Shown here: positions 16,735 through 26,395 of the stretch, piece by piece
Position numbering within the stretch: position 1 is the stretch's first letter
How the letters are laid out: each line of letters begins with the position of its first letter
Source of the DNA: Bacteroidota bacterium
GTDB lineage: Bacteria; Bacteroidota; Bacteroidia; B-17B0; Aurantibacillaceae
Direction: 5' to 3'
Assembly (NCBI GenBank): GCA_020403265.1
Contig: JADBXZ010000035.1
Span: 1-64,000 of the forward strand
DNA: 64,000 bases
Program-made: the position numbers and the translations under genes
Notes under the pieces: model-generated
Database searches by the model: none
Seen by the model: only the letters and a program-made list of their open reading frames with translations
Told to the model about the DNA's origin: nothing

Positions 16735-16857
16735 ATGGTTTCAATCAGTTCAAGAAATAAAATCGAGGATAGACATAAGATTGAAGTGTTTTCAGGTGCT
16801 TTAGAATTTCTAGCACATAATCCCGGCTTAAGGTTAGATGCTCTTAAACATAAATAA
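16735..16857 (+). other. Short open frame, possibly a gene remnant
   Basis: An ATG-started frame of 40 codons (ending GLRLDALKHK) lies in the 340-bp interval 16642-16981. Its composition is protein-like but I recognise no family, and it may be the remains of a longer gene. The rest of the interval shows nothing I can support. Confidence 0.2.
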
Positions 16858-16981
16858 TAATGTAATATTAAATAAAAAAGGCTCTGAATTATATTACCGT
16901 ATTTAGCAATCTCACCTTTTATTTACAAACAACTTTAGATTATTTTTAAAACCTTTATTGAGTTCTAAATTTACTATAAAT

Positions 16982-18871
16982 CTATGGAATACTATTCTTT
17001 AACAAGGTGGCGTTGTAAGATTGAATAAGGGCATTAAACCTATTTAAGGCTAAAGAATCCTTTTTATTGGTTTTATTAATTGGATTTACTAAATCAATAT
17101 CGGTTTTGTAATTGTATTTGCTTAATAATGCAGGCGGTTGAACCACATAATAATTACTATCATTTACTACATGGTAATTTCCATTGGAAGCAAAATAAGC
17201 ATAACGGCCTAAAGTGTCAGAATAACTTGTACCGAATGAAAAGAAGGGAGCATCATAACCTAATAATTCCATAGCAGTTGGCAAAATATCCATTTGACTG
17301 AATACTTGATTTTGTAGCGATGTTAAACTATTATCGCCTCTGTAAAATAGTATTGGAATAGCCATATTACCAACAATGGTTTTATAAAAACGATCACCTG
17401 AAATGGAAGCATGATCAGCAGTAATAATAAACAAAGTGTTTGAAAACCAATTGGTTTTTTTGGCAGCATTAAAAAATTGTCTCAATGAATAATCACCGTA
17501 TCCAATACTTTCGTGGTTCTCATAAGTTCCTTTTTTAAATTTATTTTGATGCTGTTTCGGAATAACATAAGGATGATGTGAACTTATCGTAAAGATGGAG
17601 GTATGAAAAGGCTTTTTCATTTTGTTCATTTTAACAACACAACTCTGCAAAAAAGGCTCATCAAAAATCCCCCAAAACCCATCAAAATCTTTGTCATTGT
17701 TGTATTCGTTTTTGCCATAGTAATCTTCGTAACCTGCAATTCTACTATAACTGTCAAAGTTCATTGTGCCGTTAATACCTCCGTGCATGAATGAAGTAGT
17801 ATAGCCCTTTTGTTTTAACAATGTGGCAAAGCTTTGTTGTTTATTATTTGAATAAGGTGTGTTAATAAAAGGGTTATCGGTTAAAGAAGGTAAACTACTT
17901 AAAATTGCAGGAATACCTTCATTTGATCGCGTGCCATTCGCAAAAGCATTTGTAAATAACATGGCATGAGTCATCAAACTATCTAAAAATGGCGTATAGC
18001 TTACGCCGGTGTTACCAAGTTTTGTGTATTCTTTCGAGAAACTTTCTAAGATTAATACTACAACATTTTCATTTTTAAACTTAGTGTTTTGAATATAATG
18101 ATTCGGATCATAAATAGTTTTTAATTCCGTTTCACTAAAAAATTGGTAATCAACCAACGATTTTTTACCAAATGTTTTTATCAATGTAAATGGTGTATTT
18201 AAGGTCACAGGAATATAGTTGGGCAATCCAACGTCAGCACCATTAATCATATCTATCGGAACACGCTGTAATCCGCCTCTAATACCCAAAACTGTTAAGC
18301 CTGCATTCACTAAAAATAAAAACCAAAGTAAAACAAAGGAACCTTTCGTTACAGGTACATTTTTATTGTCTTCATCTAATTTAATTTTAGAATAAGCCTT
18401 GCTTACTAAAACTAGCAGTAGTATAAAGATGAGTAACAACCACCAGTAGTCCATTAAATATTGGGGCAATAATTTACCTAAATCTGTTTGGCCTCCAACC
18501 TGTGCAAATAAATCTGCCGTACTTCTTTTTTTAATAAACTTAAAATAACCAACATCAATTAAGTTTACTAAAATGAAAATTGAATTTGGTATCATAAATA
18601 CCCATTTTAATAATCGTTGATAAGCAGGAAGATAAAAAAATCTGAAAGGTAAAACAGATAATAAAATAAACAATGAAGAAGCCACACAAATGCTAAAAAC
18701 ATCAAACCTTAAACCATAAACAGTTACTTTTAAAAACGTGAACAAACTTAAATCACTGTAGAAAGTAAGATTACCAAGTAAAAATAATAACCGGCACAGA
18801 AAATATACCGCAAGCAATAGCAACAATCTGTAAATCGTAATTTTTAGTTGATATAGGTAGGTTGATAGCAA
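16982..18871 (-). CDS. LTA-synthase-like sulfatase-fold transferase
   Basis: The 629-residue protein has five transmembrane helices (residues about 10-185) followed by an extracytoplasmic alkaline-phosphatase/sulfatase domain. Visible signatures are VVLILESFSKEY, the presumed nucleophile Thr in FANGTRSNEGIPAI, HGGINGTMNFDSYSRIAGYEDYYG, SSHHPY and TADHAS. Gram-negative members transfer phosphoglycerol or phosphoethanolamine to glycans or lipids. No ATG is available; TTG at 18871 is the likely start, 26 bp from the divergent recQ start. Confidence 0.85.
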   Translation of the reverse strand: MLSTYLYQLKITIYRLLLLLAVYFLCRLLFLLGNLTFYSDLSLFTFLKVTVYGLRFDVFSICVASSLFILLSVLPFRFFYLPAYQRLLKWVFMIPNSIFILVNLIDVGYFKFIKKRSTADLFAQVGGQTDLGKLLPQYLMDYWWLLLIFILLLVLVSKAYSKIKLDEDNKNVPVTKGSFVLLWFLFLVNAGLTVLGIRGGLQRVPIDMINGADVGLPNYIPVTLNTPFTLIKTFGKKSLVDYQFFSETELKTIYDPNHYIQNTKFKNENVVVLILESFSKEYTKLGNTGVSYTPFLDSLMTHAMLFTNAFANGTRSNEGIPAILSSLPSLTDNPFINTPYSNNKQQSFATLLKQKGYTTSFMHGGINGTMNFDSYSRIAGYEDYYGKNEYNNDKDFDGFWGIFDEPFLQSCVVKMNKMKKPFHTSIFTISSHHPYVIPKQHQNKFKKGTYENHESIGYGDYSLRQFFNAAKKTNWFSNTLFIITADHASISGDRFYKTIVGNMAIPILFYRGDNSLTSLQNQVFSQMDILPTAMELLGYDAPFFSFGTSYSDTLGRYAYFASNGNYHVVNDSNYYVVQPPALLSKYNYKTDIDLVNPINKTNKKDSLALNRFNALIQSYNATLLKNSIP

Positions 18872-18897
18872 AAAATAAATTATTTTAGGCTTATATT

Positions 18898-20805
18898 TTG
18901 CAAGCGAATATACATAAAGAAATTATAAGCATTCTAAAAAAGTATTGGGGGCATGAGAGTTTCCGTCCACTTCAGAAGGAAATCATTTTATCTGTAATTG
19001 AACAAAAAGATACGTTAGCCTTATTACCAACAGGCGGTGGCAAGTCCATTTGTTTTCAGGTACCGGCACTGGTTTTAGGTGGTACCTGTCTTGTTATTTC
19101 TCCTTTAATAGCTTTAATGAACGATCAGGTTCAAAACTTAAAGAAACGTGGAATTTCAGCTGTTGCAATTACTTCGGCCATGAGCCAGAAGGAAATTGAT
19201 ATTTCCTTAAATAACGCTGCCTTAGGACATGTACAATTCATTTATGTATCTCCGGAAAGGTTACAAAATGAAAATTTTCAAAAGAAACTATCTTTCTTAC
19301 CAATTACCTTAATTGCTGTTGATGAGGCACATTGCGTTTCGCAGTGGGGTTACGATTTTAGGCCGAGTTATTTAAATATTGCTCAGATAAAAAATTATTT
19401 TGATAAGGTATCAATTATTGCATTAACCGCTTCTGCTACAAAGTTTGTAGTTGAAGATATTCAGCAAAAACTTGAATTTAAAAATCAACAAATTTTCAGA
19501 CAATCGTTTAGTAGAAAAAATTTAAGATATGTTGTACAAGAAGAAGATGATAAATTAAAAAGGTTATTCAAAATCATTCAGAATATTGGAGGCTCGGGCA
19601 TCATTTATGTGAGAAACAGAAAAATGACCGAAGATTTAGCTAAGCTTTTACAACAGTCTAAATTAACCGCCGCAGCTTATCACGCAGGGTTACAGTTTAC
19701 AACAAGACAAACAATTCAGCAAAACTGGATTAATAACAGCATTCAGATTGTATGTGCAACCAATGCGTTTGGCATGGGGATAGATAAGCCGGATGTGAGA
19801 TTTGTAGTTCACCTCGATTTACCGGACAGTTTAGAAGCCTACTTTCAAGAAGCAGGAAGAGCAGGACGAGATGGGCAAACAGCCTACTCTACCATACTTT
19901 TTAATAAACAAGATCAACAAAAACTGATGGATAACTTTAATTTATCCTATCCGTCTTTGGATCTCATCAAGCATTATTACAACGCTATCTGCAACTATTA
20001 TCAAATTGCAGTAAACAGTGGTGCAGGAACCGTTGTTGATTTTCAAATTGAAGCGATTTGTAAAAGCTATAACTTACAATCAATCATACTATTTAATTGC
20101 ATTAAGTTTCTTGAAAAAGAAAATTATTTATCCTTTATTGATACCGGATATGAACCTGCCAAAGTTATGTTTGTTGCAAACAAAGATGATGTATATAATT
20201 TTCAACTGAAGTTTCCAAAATTTGAACCAATAATTAAAGGTTTACTCAGAACCTACGGCGGCATTTTTGAAAATTACGTTCACATTCAAGAAAAAGACCT
20301 TAGTTACAAAATTAAACAACCTGTTTCTGCTGTGCTTGAGCAACTTGATTTACTCGACAAACAAAAATTATTGTCATTTATTCCGCAAACCTCCATCCCT
20401 AAACTTGTTTTTGTGAATAATCGTGTATCTTCTAATTTTTTACATTTTGATGAAAAGAATTACAGCCTTTTAAAGCAGAATCATTTAAACCGAATCAATT
20501 CTGTTATTGATTATACAAACAACAAAAACATTTGCAGAAACACGCAGTTATTAATTTATTTTAATGAATTTGATTATCAAGATTGTAATTATTGTGATGT
20601 TTGTATCTCTAAAAAGCCTAAAGATTTTGTTTCTGTTAAGCAAGCCATACTTAAGCAACTTCAAAAAGATCCTACTACCCTACCCTTGCTAATAGATGGC
20701 TTAAAAAAATACAATTCTAAAACAGTAATTCAAGCTTTCAATGAACTAATGGATGACGGTAAACTGGCTCAGAATGAAAACATCTACTATCTAAAAACTA
20801 AATAA
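18898..20805 (+). CDS. recQ: ATP-dependent DNA helicase RecQ
   Basis: The protein has the complete superfamily 2 helicase set: LLPTGGGKSICFQVPAL (Walker A), DEAHCVSQWGYDFRPSYL (DEAH box and RecQ aromatic loop), ALTASAT and FGMGIDKPDVRFVVH with QEAGRAGRDG (motif VI). The zinc site of the RQC region follows (CRNTQLLIYFNEFDYQDCNYCDVC). At 635 residues it lacks a clear HRDC domain and ends with a small winged region. It unwinds recombination intermediates and stalled forks 3' to 5'. The TTG at 18898 is the only near-N-terminal start; the next gene begins immediately after its stop. Confidence 0.93.
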   Translation: MQANIHKEIISILKKYWGHESFRPLQKEIILSVIEQKDTLALLPTGGGKSICFQVPALVLGGTCLVISPLIALMNDQVQNLKKRGISAVAITSAMSQKEIDISLNNAALGHVQFIYVSPERLQNENFQKKLSFLPITLIAVDEAHCVSQWGYDFRPSYLNIAQIKNYFDKVSIIALTASATKFVVEDIQQKLEFKNQQIFRQSFSRKNLRYVVQEEDDKLKRLFKIIQNIGGSGIIYVRNRKMTEDLAKLLQQSKLTAAAYHAGLQFTTRQTIQQNWINNSIQIVCATNAFGMGIDKPDVRFVVHLDLPDSLEAYFQEAGRAGRDGQTAYSTILFNKQDQQKLMDNFNLSYPSLDLIKHYYNAICNYYQIAVNSGAGTVVDFQIEAICKSYNLQSIILFNCIKFLEKENYLSFIDTGYEPAKVMFVANKDDVYNFQLKFPKFEPIIKGLLRTYGGIFENYVHIQEKDLSYKIKQPVSAVLEQLDLLDKQKLLSFIPQTSIPKLVFVNNRVSSNFLHFDEKNYSLLKQNHLNRINSVIDYTNNKNICRNTQLLIYFNEFDYQDCNYCDVCISKKPKDFVSVKQAILKQLQKDPTTLPLLIDGLKKYNSKTVIQAFNELMDDGKLAQNENIYYLKTK

Positions 20806-21411
20806 ATGACGAATAGTGCATTTTTTGATTTGTATGCAAAACCCGGAACTATTGAATTAGTTGGCGGAACTGCCTTAATTGACAAAGGAATTAGAAAGGC
20901 TCAAAAAATTCTGACCAGCAATAAACAGGACAGTTTATGGTCTCATGTATTTATTGTTAATGGTCGCCGGCAAGACAATCAAATTTGGATCATAGAATCG
21001 GATTTAGAATTTCACAGTAAACAAATTAAATTGGGCGTACAGGAAAACAGAATAAGTAAATATGATAAGGAGGAAGAATTTCCTAATGTGGCCATTTTGG
21101 ATTTTAACCTCTCAACCACCGCTACAGATGCAGTATTAGGAGAAGCATTAAACTTAGTTGCTTTAAAAACTCAGTATTCAATCAGAGAAGTGTTTGGGGT
21201 TTTGTATAATGTATTAAATCAACAAAGCAGATTAAAGGAAAATATATTCAAACAACAAAACTCATTATTTTGTTCTGCATTTGTTCAAAAATGCTATGAT
21301 GTCATTCAGCTTCAATTTAACAATCAAATAACAGCATCTCAACTGGCACCAAATGACATATACACTACTTCTTTACCAAAACAATTACACGAAATAATTC
21401 GCACAGTGTAA
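20806..21411 (+). CDS. YiiX-like permuted papain-fold cysteine hydrolase
   Basis: This 201-residue cytoplasmic protein has His in SLWSHVFIV (about residue 47) before Cys in NSLFCSAFVQKCY (about residue 157). This is the order of the circularly permuted NlpC/P60 (YiiX/YebB-like) hydrolases. An acidic residue in IWIIESD may complete the active site. Such enzymes cleave amide or thioester bonds in peptides, lipids or wall fragments; the substrate here is unknown. The ATG abuts the recQ stop with no gap, so the two are co-transcribed, although a shared function is not evident. Confidence 0.65.
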   Translation: MTNSAFFDLYAKPGTIELVGGTALIDKGIRKAQKILTSNKQDSLWSHVFIVNGRRQDNQIWIIESDLEFHSKQIKLGVQENRISKYDKEEEFPNVAILDFNLSTTATDAVLGEALNLVALKTQYSIREVFGVLYNVLNQQSRLKENIFKQQNSLFCSAFVQKCYDVIQLQFNNQITASQLAPNDIYTTSLPKQLHEIIRTV

Positions 21412-21431
21412 TAATATTCAATTTTAATTTT

Positions 21432-21439
21432 TATATTTG
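21432..21439 (+). promoter_or_regulatory. -7 box of the cobalamin operon
   Basis: TATATTTG matches TAnnTTTG. The predicted first transcribed base is about 21444, exactly where the riboswitch P1 stem begins. Confidence 0.65.
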
Positions 21440-21443
21440 CATC

Positions 21444-21612
21444 GAAAGGTTTTCACTTAACAATTAAGTTAAGTAAAATTAAAAGGGAATAACGTGTAAT
21501 TCGTTAACAGTTCCCGCTGCTGTAAAGTTCTTTTTGTGTTGTATCAATCTAAAGTCACTAACATTTGTTGGGAAGACGATACAACCGGAACAAGTCAGAA
21601 GACCTGCCTTTC
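21444..21612 (+). ncRNA. Cobalamin (B12) riboswitch
   Basis: The conserved elements occur in order: closing stem GAAAGG (21444-21449) pairing with CCTTTC (21607-21612); AAAAGGGAAT at 21481; the B12-box-like ACAGTTCCCGCTGCTGTAA; the GGGAAGAC segment; and AAGTCAGAAGACCTGCC at the 3' end. Downstream, TTAATTA and TAATTAA (about 21620 and 21644) can pair around a GGGAGGTGAG purine stretch and may be the expression platform. Binding of adenosylcobalamin should shut off the downstream uptake operon. Confidence 0.93.
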
Positions 21613-21659
21613 AATAGGATTAATTAGGCTTCGGGAGGTGAGTTTAATTAAGAAAAGTT

Positions 21660-23615
21660 TTGAATAACAGAATTTATAATTGTTTAAGAGCAGAGCCGTT
21701 GAGCCCTTCTAACAAATGTTTAATAACATTTGCTTTGTTATTATTTGCCCAAATATCTGTTGCGCAAGACACTACTAAATTAATTGAAATTGAAGTAACT
21801 GCAATCAGACAATCAACCTCCTTTCAAAAAACAATTAAAATTGATAGTATTGATTTGGCAAATCAATCGAACCGAAATCTGGGCGAATTATTAGCCAACC
21901 ACACTACCATTTTTATTAAAAACTACGGAAATGGTGCGCTAGGCACTACGTCATTTAGAGGTGGAAGCGCCAATCAAACGGCTATTCTTTGGGAAGGTTT
22001 AAACATAAAAAACAGCATGCTTGGTCAAACTGATCTGAGTTTATTGCCTTTGGCGTTATTTAATTCTGTTCAAATAGATTATGGTGGCGGCAGCGCGTTA
22101 TGGGGCAGTGATGCTATGGGCGGAAGCATTCATTTATCGGGCTCAAATAAACAATTAAAACAAGGTCTCAGCTTAATAACTCAATTGGGTTCATCTAGTT
22201 TAAACGCTATGAATGCCTTTACAGGTTTTTCTTATGCCGCAAAAAAATTAAGTACTGAAACAAAGATTTACTTAAACCAAAATAAAAATCAATTTAAATA
22301 TATTGATACAAACCTGTCAAAAGAACCAATCACCATTAAACATGCCGCTTATAATAATTTTGGCTTCATGCAAAATGTCAACTATGCTATTCATCCTAAT
22401 CATCAAATAAAACTATCGCTTTGGTTTAATTCGTTTGACAGACAGCTTCCAAATTTTAGCCAAACGTTTAAAAGCAAACAGTATCAATATGATAGAAATA
22501 CCAAATTAATTACACAACATCATTACTTTAAAAGTAGAATTGCAGCAAATACCAAACTAGCCTATTTTGGGGATGTTTTAAATTACATTGACAGTATTGC
22601 AGGAATTTACAGTTATAGTAGGGTTGAAAATTTGGTGATAGACCATGAAAATAAATTTCAAATTAACAAGAGAAGTAGATTCCAATCCGGTTTTAATTTA
22701 TCAGGCAGCAAGGCAATTACAAAAAATTATGAAGACTCGGAGCGTTTGTTAAGAATGGGACTATACATGATGTATTCATATAACTGGTTAGACAACTTAA
22801 CAACCAGTGCTGTCATTAGATATGAAGTTACTAATCTTACCAAAATTCCGGTAACCGGAAATTTGAATTTAAGTTATCAATTAACCAAAAGATGTTTTCT
22901 GAAATTAAATGCAGCCAATGTATTCAGACAACCAAGTTTAAATGAATTATTCTGGTTACCGGGAGGTAACAGAAATTTATTGCCAGAAAATGGAAATGTT
23001 TTTGATGGTGAAATCCGTTACCAAAAAAATCACTCTAATTTAGCCTTTGATATTTCATTGGCAGCTTATCACAAAATCATTAATAATTGGATACTTTGGC
23101 TACCCGGTCCTAATGGCAATCCAAGCCCTAAAAACATCCAACAGGTATTTAGCAGAGGTACAGAAACCTCCACAAAATTGACTTATCAATTGAAATCACT
23201 TAAGGTAGGCATGCAATTTTTAACGCATTACTGCCTGTCAACGATCACCAAACAGGATCAGGATTATACGAATTCATTAAACAAACAACTCATTTATACA
23301 CCACGTTATACGGGTAATTTTAATTTATTCGTACAATTCAAATCCGCAAGTTTACAAATGAATAATCAATATGTAGGTTATCGCTTCACAAGCAGTGATA
23401 ACAGTGGTTGGCTCAATCCTTATTATGTAAGCAGTATTAGATTAAATTATCAATTTATTTTGGGTAAGGAATCGAATGTTAATCTATTTGCTGCTTCGCA
23501 AAATCTCTTTAATTCAAATTATCATATTGTAGAAAACAGGCCAATGCCCTTAAGATATTTTGAATTCGGACTATCCATCAATTATTATAAACCTAAAACA
23601 AATATAAAATCATGA
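21660..23615 (+). CDS. btuB: TonB-dependent vitamin B12 receptor, BtuB-like
   Basis: The product of about 651 residues has a signal peptide ending SVAQD, a plug domain (IEVTAIRQSTSFQKTIKI, GTTSFRGGSANQTAILWEG, GGGSALWGSDAMGGSIHLSG) and a C-terminal beta-barrel (about residues 200-651) ending in an aromatic strand (YFEFGLSINYY). The riboswitch directly upstream identifies the ligand class as cobalamin. No ATG precedes the signal peptide: TTG at 21660 or TTG at 21699 are the candidates, the latter giving a compact signal. The stop overlaps the next start by 4 bases. Confidence 0.9.
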   Translation: MNNRIYNCLRAEPLSPSNKCLITFALLLFAQISVAQDTTKLIEIEVTAIRQSTSFQKTIKIDSIDLANQSNRNLGELLANHTTIFIKNYGNGALGTTSFRGGSANQTAILWEGLNIKNSMLGQTDLSLLPLALFNSVQIDYGGGSALWGSDAMGGSIHLSGSNKQLKQGLSLITQLGSSSLNAMNAFTGFSYAAKKLSTETKIYLNQNKNQFKYIDTNLSKEPITIKHAAYNNFGFMQNVNYAIHPNHQIKLSLWFNSFDRQLPNFSQTFKSKQYQYDRNTKLITQHHYFKSRIAANTKLAYFGDVLNYIDSIAGIYSYSRVENLVIDHENKFQINKRSRFQSGFNLSGSKAITKNYEDSERLLRMGLYMMYSYNWLDNLTTSAVIRYEVTNLTKIPVTGNLNLSYQLTKRCFLKLNAANVFRQPSLNELFWLPGGNRNLLPENGNVFDGEIRYQKNHSNLAFDISLAAYHKIINNWILWLPGPNGNPSPKNIQQVFSRGTETSTKLTYQLKSLKVGMQFLTHYCLSTITKQDQDYTNSLNKQLIYTPRYTGNFNLFVQFKSASLQMNNQYVGYRFTSSDNSGWLNPYYVSSIRLNYQFILGKESNVNLFAASQNLFNSNYHIVENRPMPLRYFEFGLSINYYKPKTNIKS

Positions 23616-24568
23616 AAAAAATCGTTACTACTCTTTTCTTAGGACTTGTTGCATGTATGCAAGCACAAACAATCGAAACATTTGAGTCCTTCACCCTTGC
23701 CCCTAATAGTTTCTATAAAGACACCAACAGCGTGCCTTTTACGGGTTCTAATGCCACATTTAGACACAGATGGGTTAATGGCACATCTCCTTATTGGAGT
23801 GGCGGTTTTTCTTACACCAATAAAAAAGATTCGACAAATGGCAACTTTAATAATTTATACAATTGCAGAGCAGTGAATGGTTATAACAATTCCAATTACT
23901 ACGTTACAGGTCAAAACAACGGCATTATTAAATTAAACGCACCATTTAGCATAGTAGATGGTTTTTATTTTACTAACACTACCTATGCATACAAATCAAT
24001 GAAATTTGGAGATTCTTTCGCTAAAAAGTTTGGCGGACCAAGCGGAAACGATCCGGACTATTTCAGAGTAATAGTAAAAGGTTACAAAAACGGTGTACTC
24101 AAAACCGATAGTAGCGTATTTTATTTAGCAGATTTCCGTTCAACAAATAATTCATTAGATTATATAGTGGAAGGATGGCAGTATGTAAGTTGCAGCAATA
24201 TTGGGCAGGTAGATAGTATTAAATTTACCATGCAAAGCAGTGATGTAGGTTCGTTCGGAATCAATACGCCTTTGTTTTTCAGCTTGGATAATTTTACAAC
24301 CTCTTCAAGTGTTGGAATAAATGAATTCAAAAATAGTTTAAGTTTAAATGTATTCCCAAATCCTTCAAACGGATATATAAACATCCACTCTGATATTGAA
24401 AAGGAAGGTTCATTAAAAGTATTTAATCAACTTGGTCAATTAGTTTTTGAACAAAATGTTGATTTAAAAAATTCAAACATTGACTTATCAAATCTAACTA
24501 AAGGCATTTATATAGTAAAAGTTTCACAAAATGAAAAAAGTAAATCGATTAAAATTGTATTATACTAA
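23612..24568 (+). CDS. DUF4465 surface protein with T9SS sorting domain
   Basis: The 318-residue protein has a signal peptide (to about residue 19, MQAQ) and a DUF4465 beta-sandwich domain (about 20-230; FESFTLAPNSFYKD, GFSYTNKKDSTNGNFNN, DYFRVIVKGYKNG). A type A T9SS sorting domain follows (about 245-318; LNVFPNPSNGYINI, KVFNQLGQLVF, GIYIVKVSQ). DUF4465 proteins recur in cobalamin loci, and surface B12-binding proteins called BtuH have been described from such loci; that assignment here rests on context. It overlaps btuB by 4 bases and abuts the propeller gene, so it should be a secreted B12-capture component. Confidence 0.82.
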   Translation: MKKIVTTLFLGLVACMQAQTIETFESFTLAPNSFYKDTNSVPFTGSNATFRHRWVNGTSPYWSGGFSYTNKKDSTNGNFNNLYNCRAVNGYNNSNYYVTGQNNGIIKLNAPFSIVDGFYFTNTTYAYKSMKFGDSFAKKFGGPSGNDPDYFRVIVKGYKNGVLKTDSSVFYLADFRSTNNSLDYIVEGWQYVSCSNIGQVDSIKFTMQSSDVGSFGINTPLFFSLDNFTTSSSVGINEFKNSLSLNVFPNPSNGYINIHSDIEKEGSLKVFNQLGQLVFEQNVDLKNSNIDLSNLTKGIYIVKVSQNEKSKSIKIVLY

Positions 24569-25603
24569 ATGATGCGTCTGATTACTTATTGTTTTTTGCT
24601 CCTCTCCTTTACAGCTTGTGTAAAGGACAAACCAACCATGGTGCCTAAAGAAACAATCCATCTTTCTGTAGCAAAAAAAGTTTTTATTATTAACGAAGGA
24701 GGCTTAAATGACAATAAAGCCTCCATTTCGTTATTTGACCCAGGTACTAACCAAGTGGTAGAAAATTACTATGGCGCACAAAATAATAATCAGGTTTTAG
24801 GCAGCATTGCGCAAAGCTTAACCTATTTTCAGTCAAATTATTACATTGTTATTAATAACTCCAATAAAGTTGTTGTATGCGATTACCAATTTAAAAAAAC
24901 AGGGCAAATTTCAGGTTTAATGTCGCCAAGATACTTTCTACCTGTGAGTAATCAAAAAGCTTATGTGAGTGATTTGTATGCCAACCAAATTCATATTATT
25001 GACTTAGGCACAAATACCAAAACGGGGAGTATTGCTTGTCCGGGTTGGACTGAACAAATGGTATTATTGTACAATAAAGTATTTGTTTGCAATTACCGCA
25101 AAGACTACCTCTATGTTATTAATGCAACCACTAATTTAATTTCTGACAGCATCCCAGTGGGCAAAAATGCCGGCAGCCTCGTTATTGACCGATTTGATAA
25201 TTTATGGGTGCTTTCTTCGGGCGAATCAACAAACGCTGTTCCTGCTAAACTAAGTAAAATTGACCCAATCAGTCATAACATCCTGAAAACTTACACTTTT
25301 CAATTAAATGAGTCGCCCAATTCATTATGCCTTAATAAAGGAAAAGATAGTATTTACTTCATCAATAAAAACATTTATAGAATGCGCGTGTCAGATAGTG
25401 ATTTACCAACCACTCCCTTTGTTGTTGCAGGCAGCAAAGTGTTTTATGGTTTAGGCGTAAATCCAACCAATTACAATATCTACGTGGCCGATGCAGTAGA
25501 TTACGTTCAAAAATCAAACGTCTTTATTTATAATACTTCCGGCGAGTTAACGTATAATTTTAAAGCTGGAATCAATGCGAACGGCTTTTATTTTGAGTCC
25601 TAG
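24569..25603 (+). CDS. BtuG-like DUF5074 beta-propeller lipoprotein
   Basis: The 344-residue protein has a lipobox near residue 16 (SFTACVKD) and a YncE/DUF5074-type seven-bladed propeller. Repeated blade strands include KVFIINEGGLNDNKASISLFD, KAYVSDLYANQIHIIDL, KVFVCNYRKDYLYVINA and NYNIYVADAVDYVQKSNVFIYN. In gut Bacteroides the DUF5074 lipoprotein BtuG binds B12 very tightly on top of BtuB. Here the gene is third in the riboswitch-controlled operon, with no gap after the DUF4465 gene, so the same role is likely. Confidence 0.85.
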   Translation: MMRLITYCFLLLSFTACVKDKPTMVPKETIHLSVAKKVFIINEGGLNDNKASISLFDPGTNQVVENYYGAQNNNQVLGSIAQSLTYFQSNYYIVINNSNKVVVCDYQFKKTGQISGLMSPRYFLPVSNQKAYVSDLYANQIHIIDLGTNTKTGSIACPGWTEQMVLLYNKVFVCNYRKDYLYVINATTNLISDSIPVGKNAGSLVIDRFDNLWVLSSGESTNAVPAKLSKIDPISHNILKTYTFQLNESPNSLCLNKGKDSIYFINKNIYRMRVSDSDLPTTPFVVAGSKVFYGLGVNPTNYNIYVADAVDYVQKSNVFIYNTSGELTYNFKAGINANGFYFES

Positions 25604-25606
25604 TAA

Positions 25607-26341
25607 TTAAAACTTAAAGGTTAATCCATTCCTGTATATATAGGTTAAATTAGGTATCCTCAGAGGCTGCTGTGTGTCAAACAATAAATTAATACCGGTT
25701 CGAAAATTGAAATGATTGGTCAATGCAATTTCTAATACGTTATCGCTGGCAATTCTATAATCTTCAAAATCTAGCAAGTTAGGTTGGTAATAAGTTGTGC
25801 TTACAAAATCTATTTTCTTAAAGTCGATGTTAAAACTAACATATGAACTTAGGCGATGATTAAACTCTCTAATCGAATCGTTATTCTGGATTTGAAATTC
25901 ATACATATACAAACTTGCCGCATATAACTTAAATTTTGGCTTTTTCCATATTCTCAATCGAGGTCCTGTTCCGATTAAGTTTCGTTGATTAAGTTGTAAA
26001 GCCAGATTGTATTGAATCTGTGCAAAGCCTTCCCAGGTTAATCTGTTAATCACTTTATAATTATACCGCAGATGTTGGAATCCTGCGTTAACAAAGTCTT
26101 GGTTACCCGCTTTAATAAAATTTAAATCTGATATAGCAAGAATTCGATGTTTATTTTTGACGTATTGGCAATGAATGTTGAAACCTAAAGTTAATACCTG
26201 TTGAACATTTTGGTTGACATTAAAATTAAAATCGGCTCTACCAACAAAACCGTTGGTATCTTTTAAAAACCGCCTACCCTCAATATTAACAACTTGTGCA
26301 TGACAAAATGTGGTTATTAAAAGAAATAGAAGATACCTCAT
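25607..26341 (-). CDS. DUF481/DUF2490-like outer membrane beta-barrel protein
   Basis: The ATG at 26341 is preferred over a GTG two codons upstream. The product of about 244 residues has a signal peptide (to FCHAQ, about residue 15) and then regular amphipathic strands such as FVGRADFNFNVNQNVQQVLTLGFNI, RLTWEGFAQIQYN and NHFNFRTGINLLFD, ending with the aromatic GLTFKF expected of an outer membrane barrel. It resembles DUF481 or DUF2490 barrels of unknown function. It is convergent to the B12 operon, with 3 bases between the stops. Confidence 0.65.
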   Translation of the reverse strand: MRYLLFLLITTFCHAQVVNIEGRRFLKDTNGFVGRADFNFNVNQNVQQVLTLGFNIHCQYVKNKHRILAISDLNFIKAGNQDFVNAGFQHLRYNYKVINRLTWEGFAQIQYNLALQLNQRNLIGTGPRLRIWKKPKFKLYAASLYMYEFQIQNNDSIREFNHRLSSYVSFNIDFKKIDFVSTTYYQPNLLDFEDYRIASDNVLEIALTNHFNFRTGINLLFDTQQPLRIPNLTYIYRNGLTFKF

Positions 26342-26382
26342 TGCCACAAAAATAATAATTGTTTTTAGCTGAGAGAATTTTA

Positions 26383-26390
26383 TATCTTTG
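26383..26390 (+). promoter_or_regulatory. -7 box 5 bases before a start codon
   Basis: TATCTTTG matches TAnnTTTG and is followed after 5 bases by the ATG at 26396. A transcript from it would be leaderless or nearly so. Confidence 0.6.
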
Positions 26391-26395
26391 CTTTA

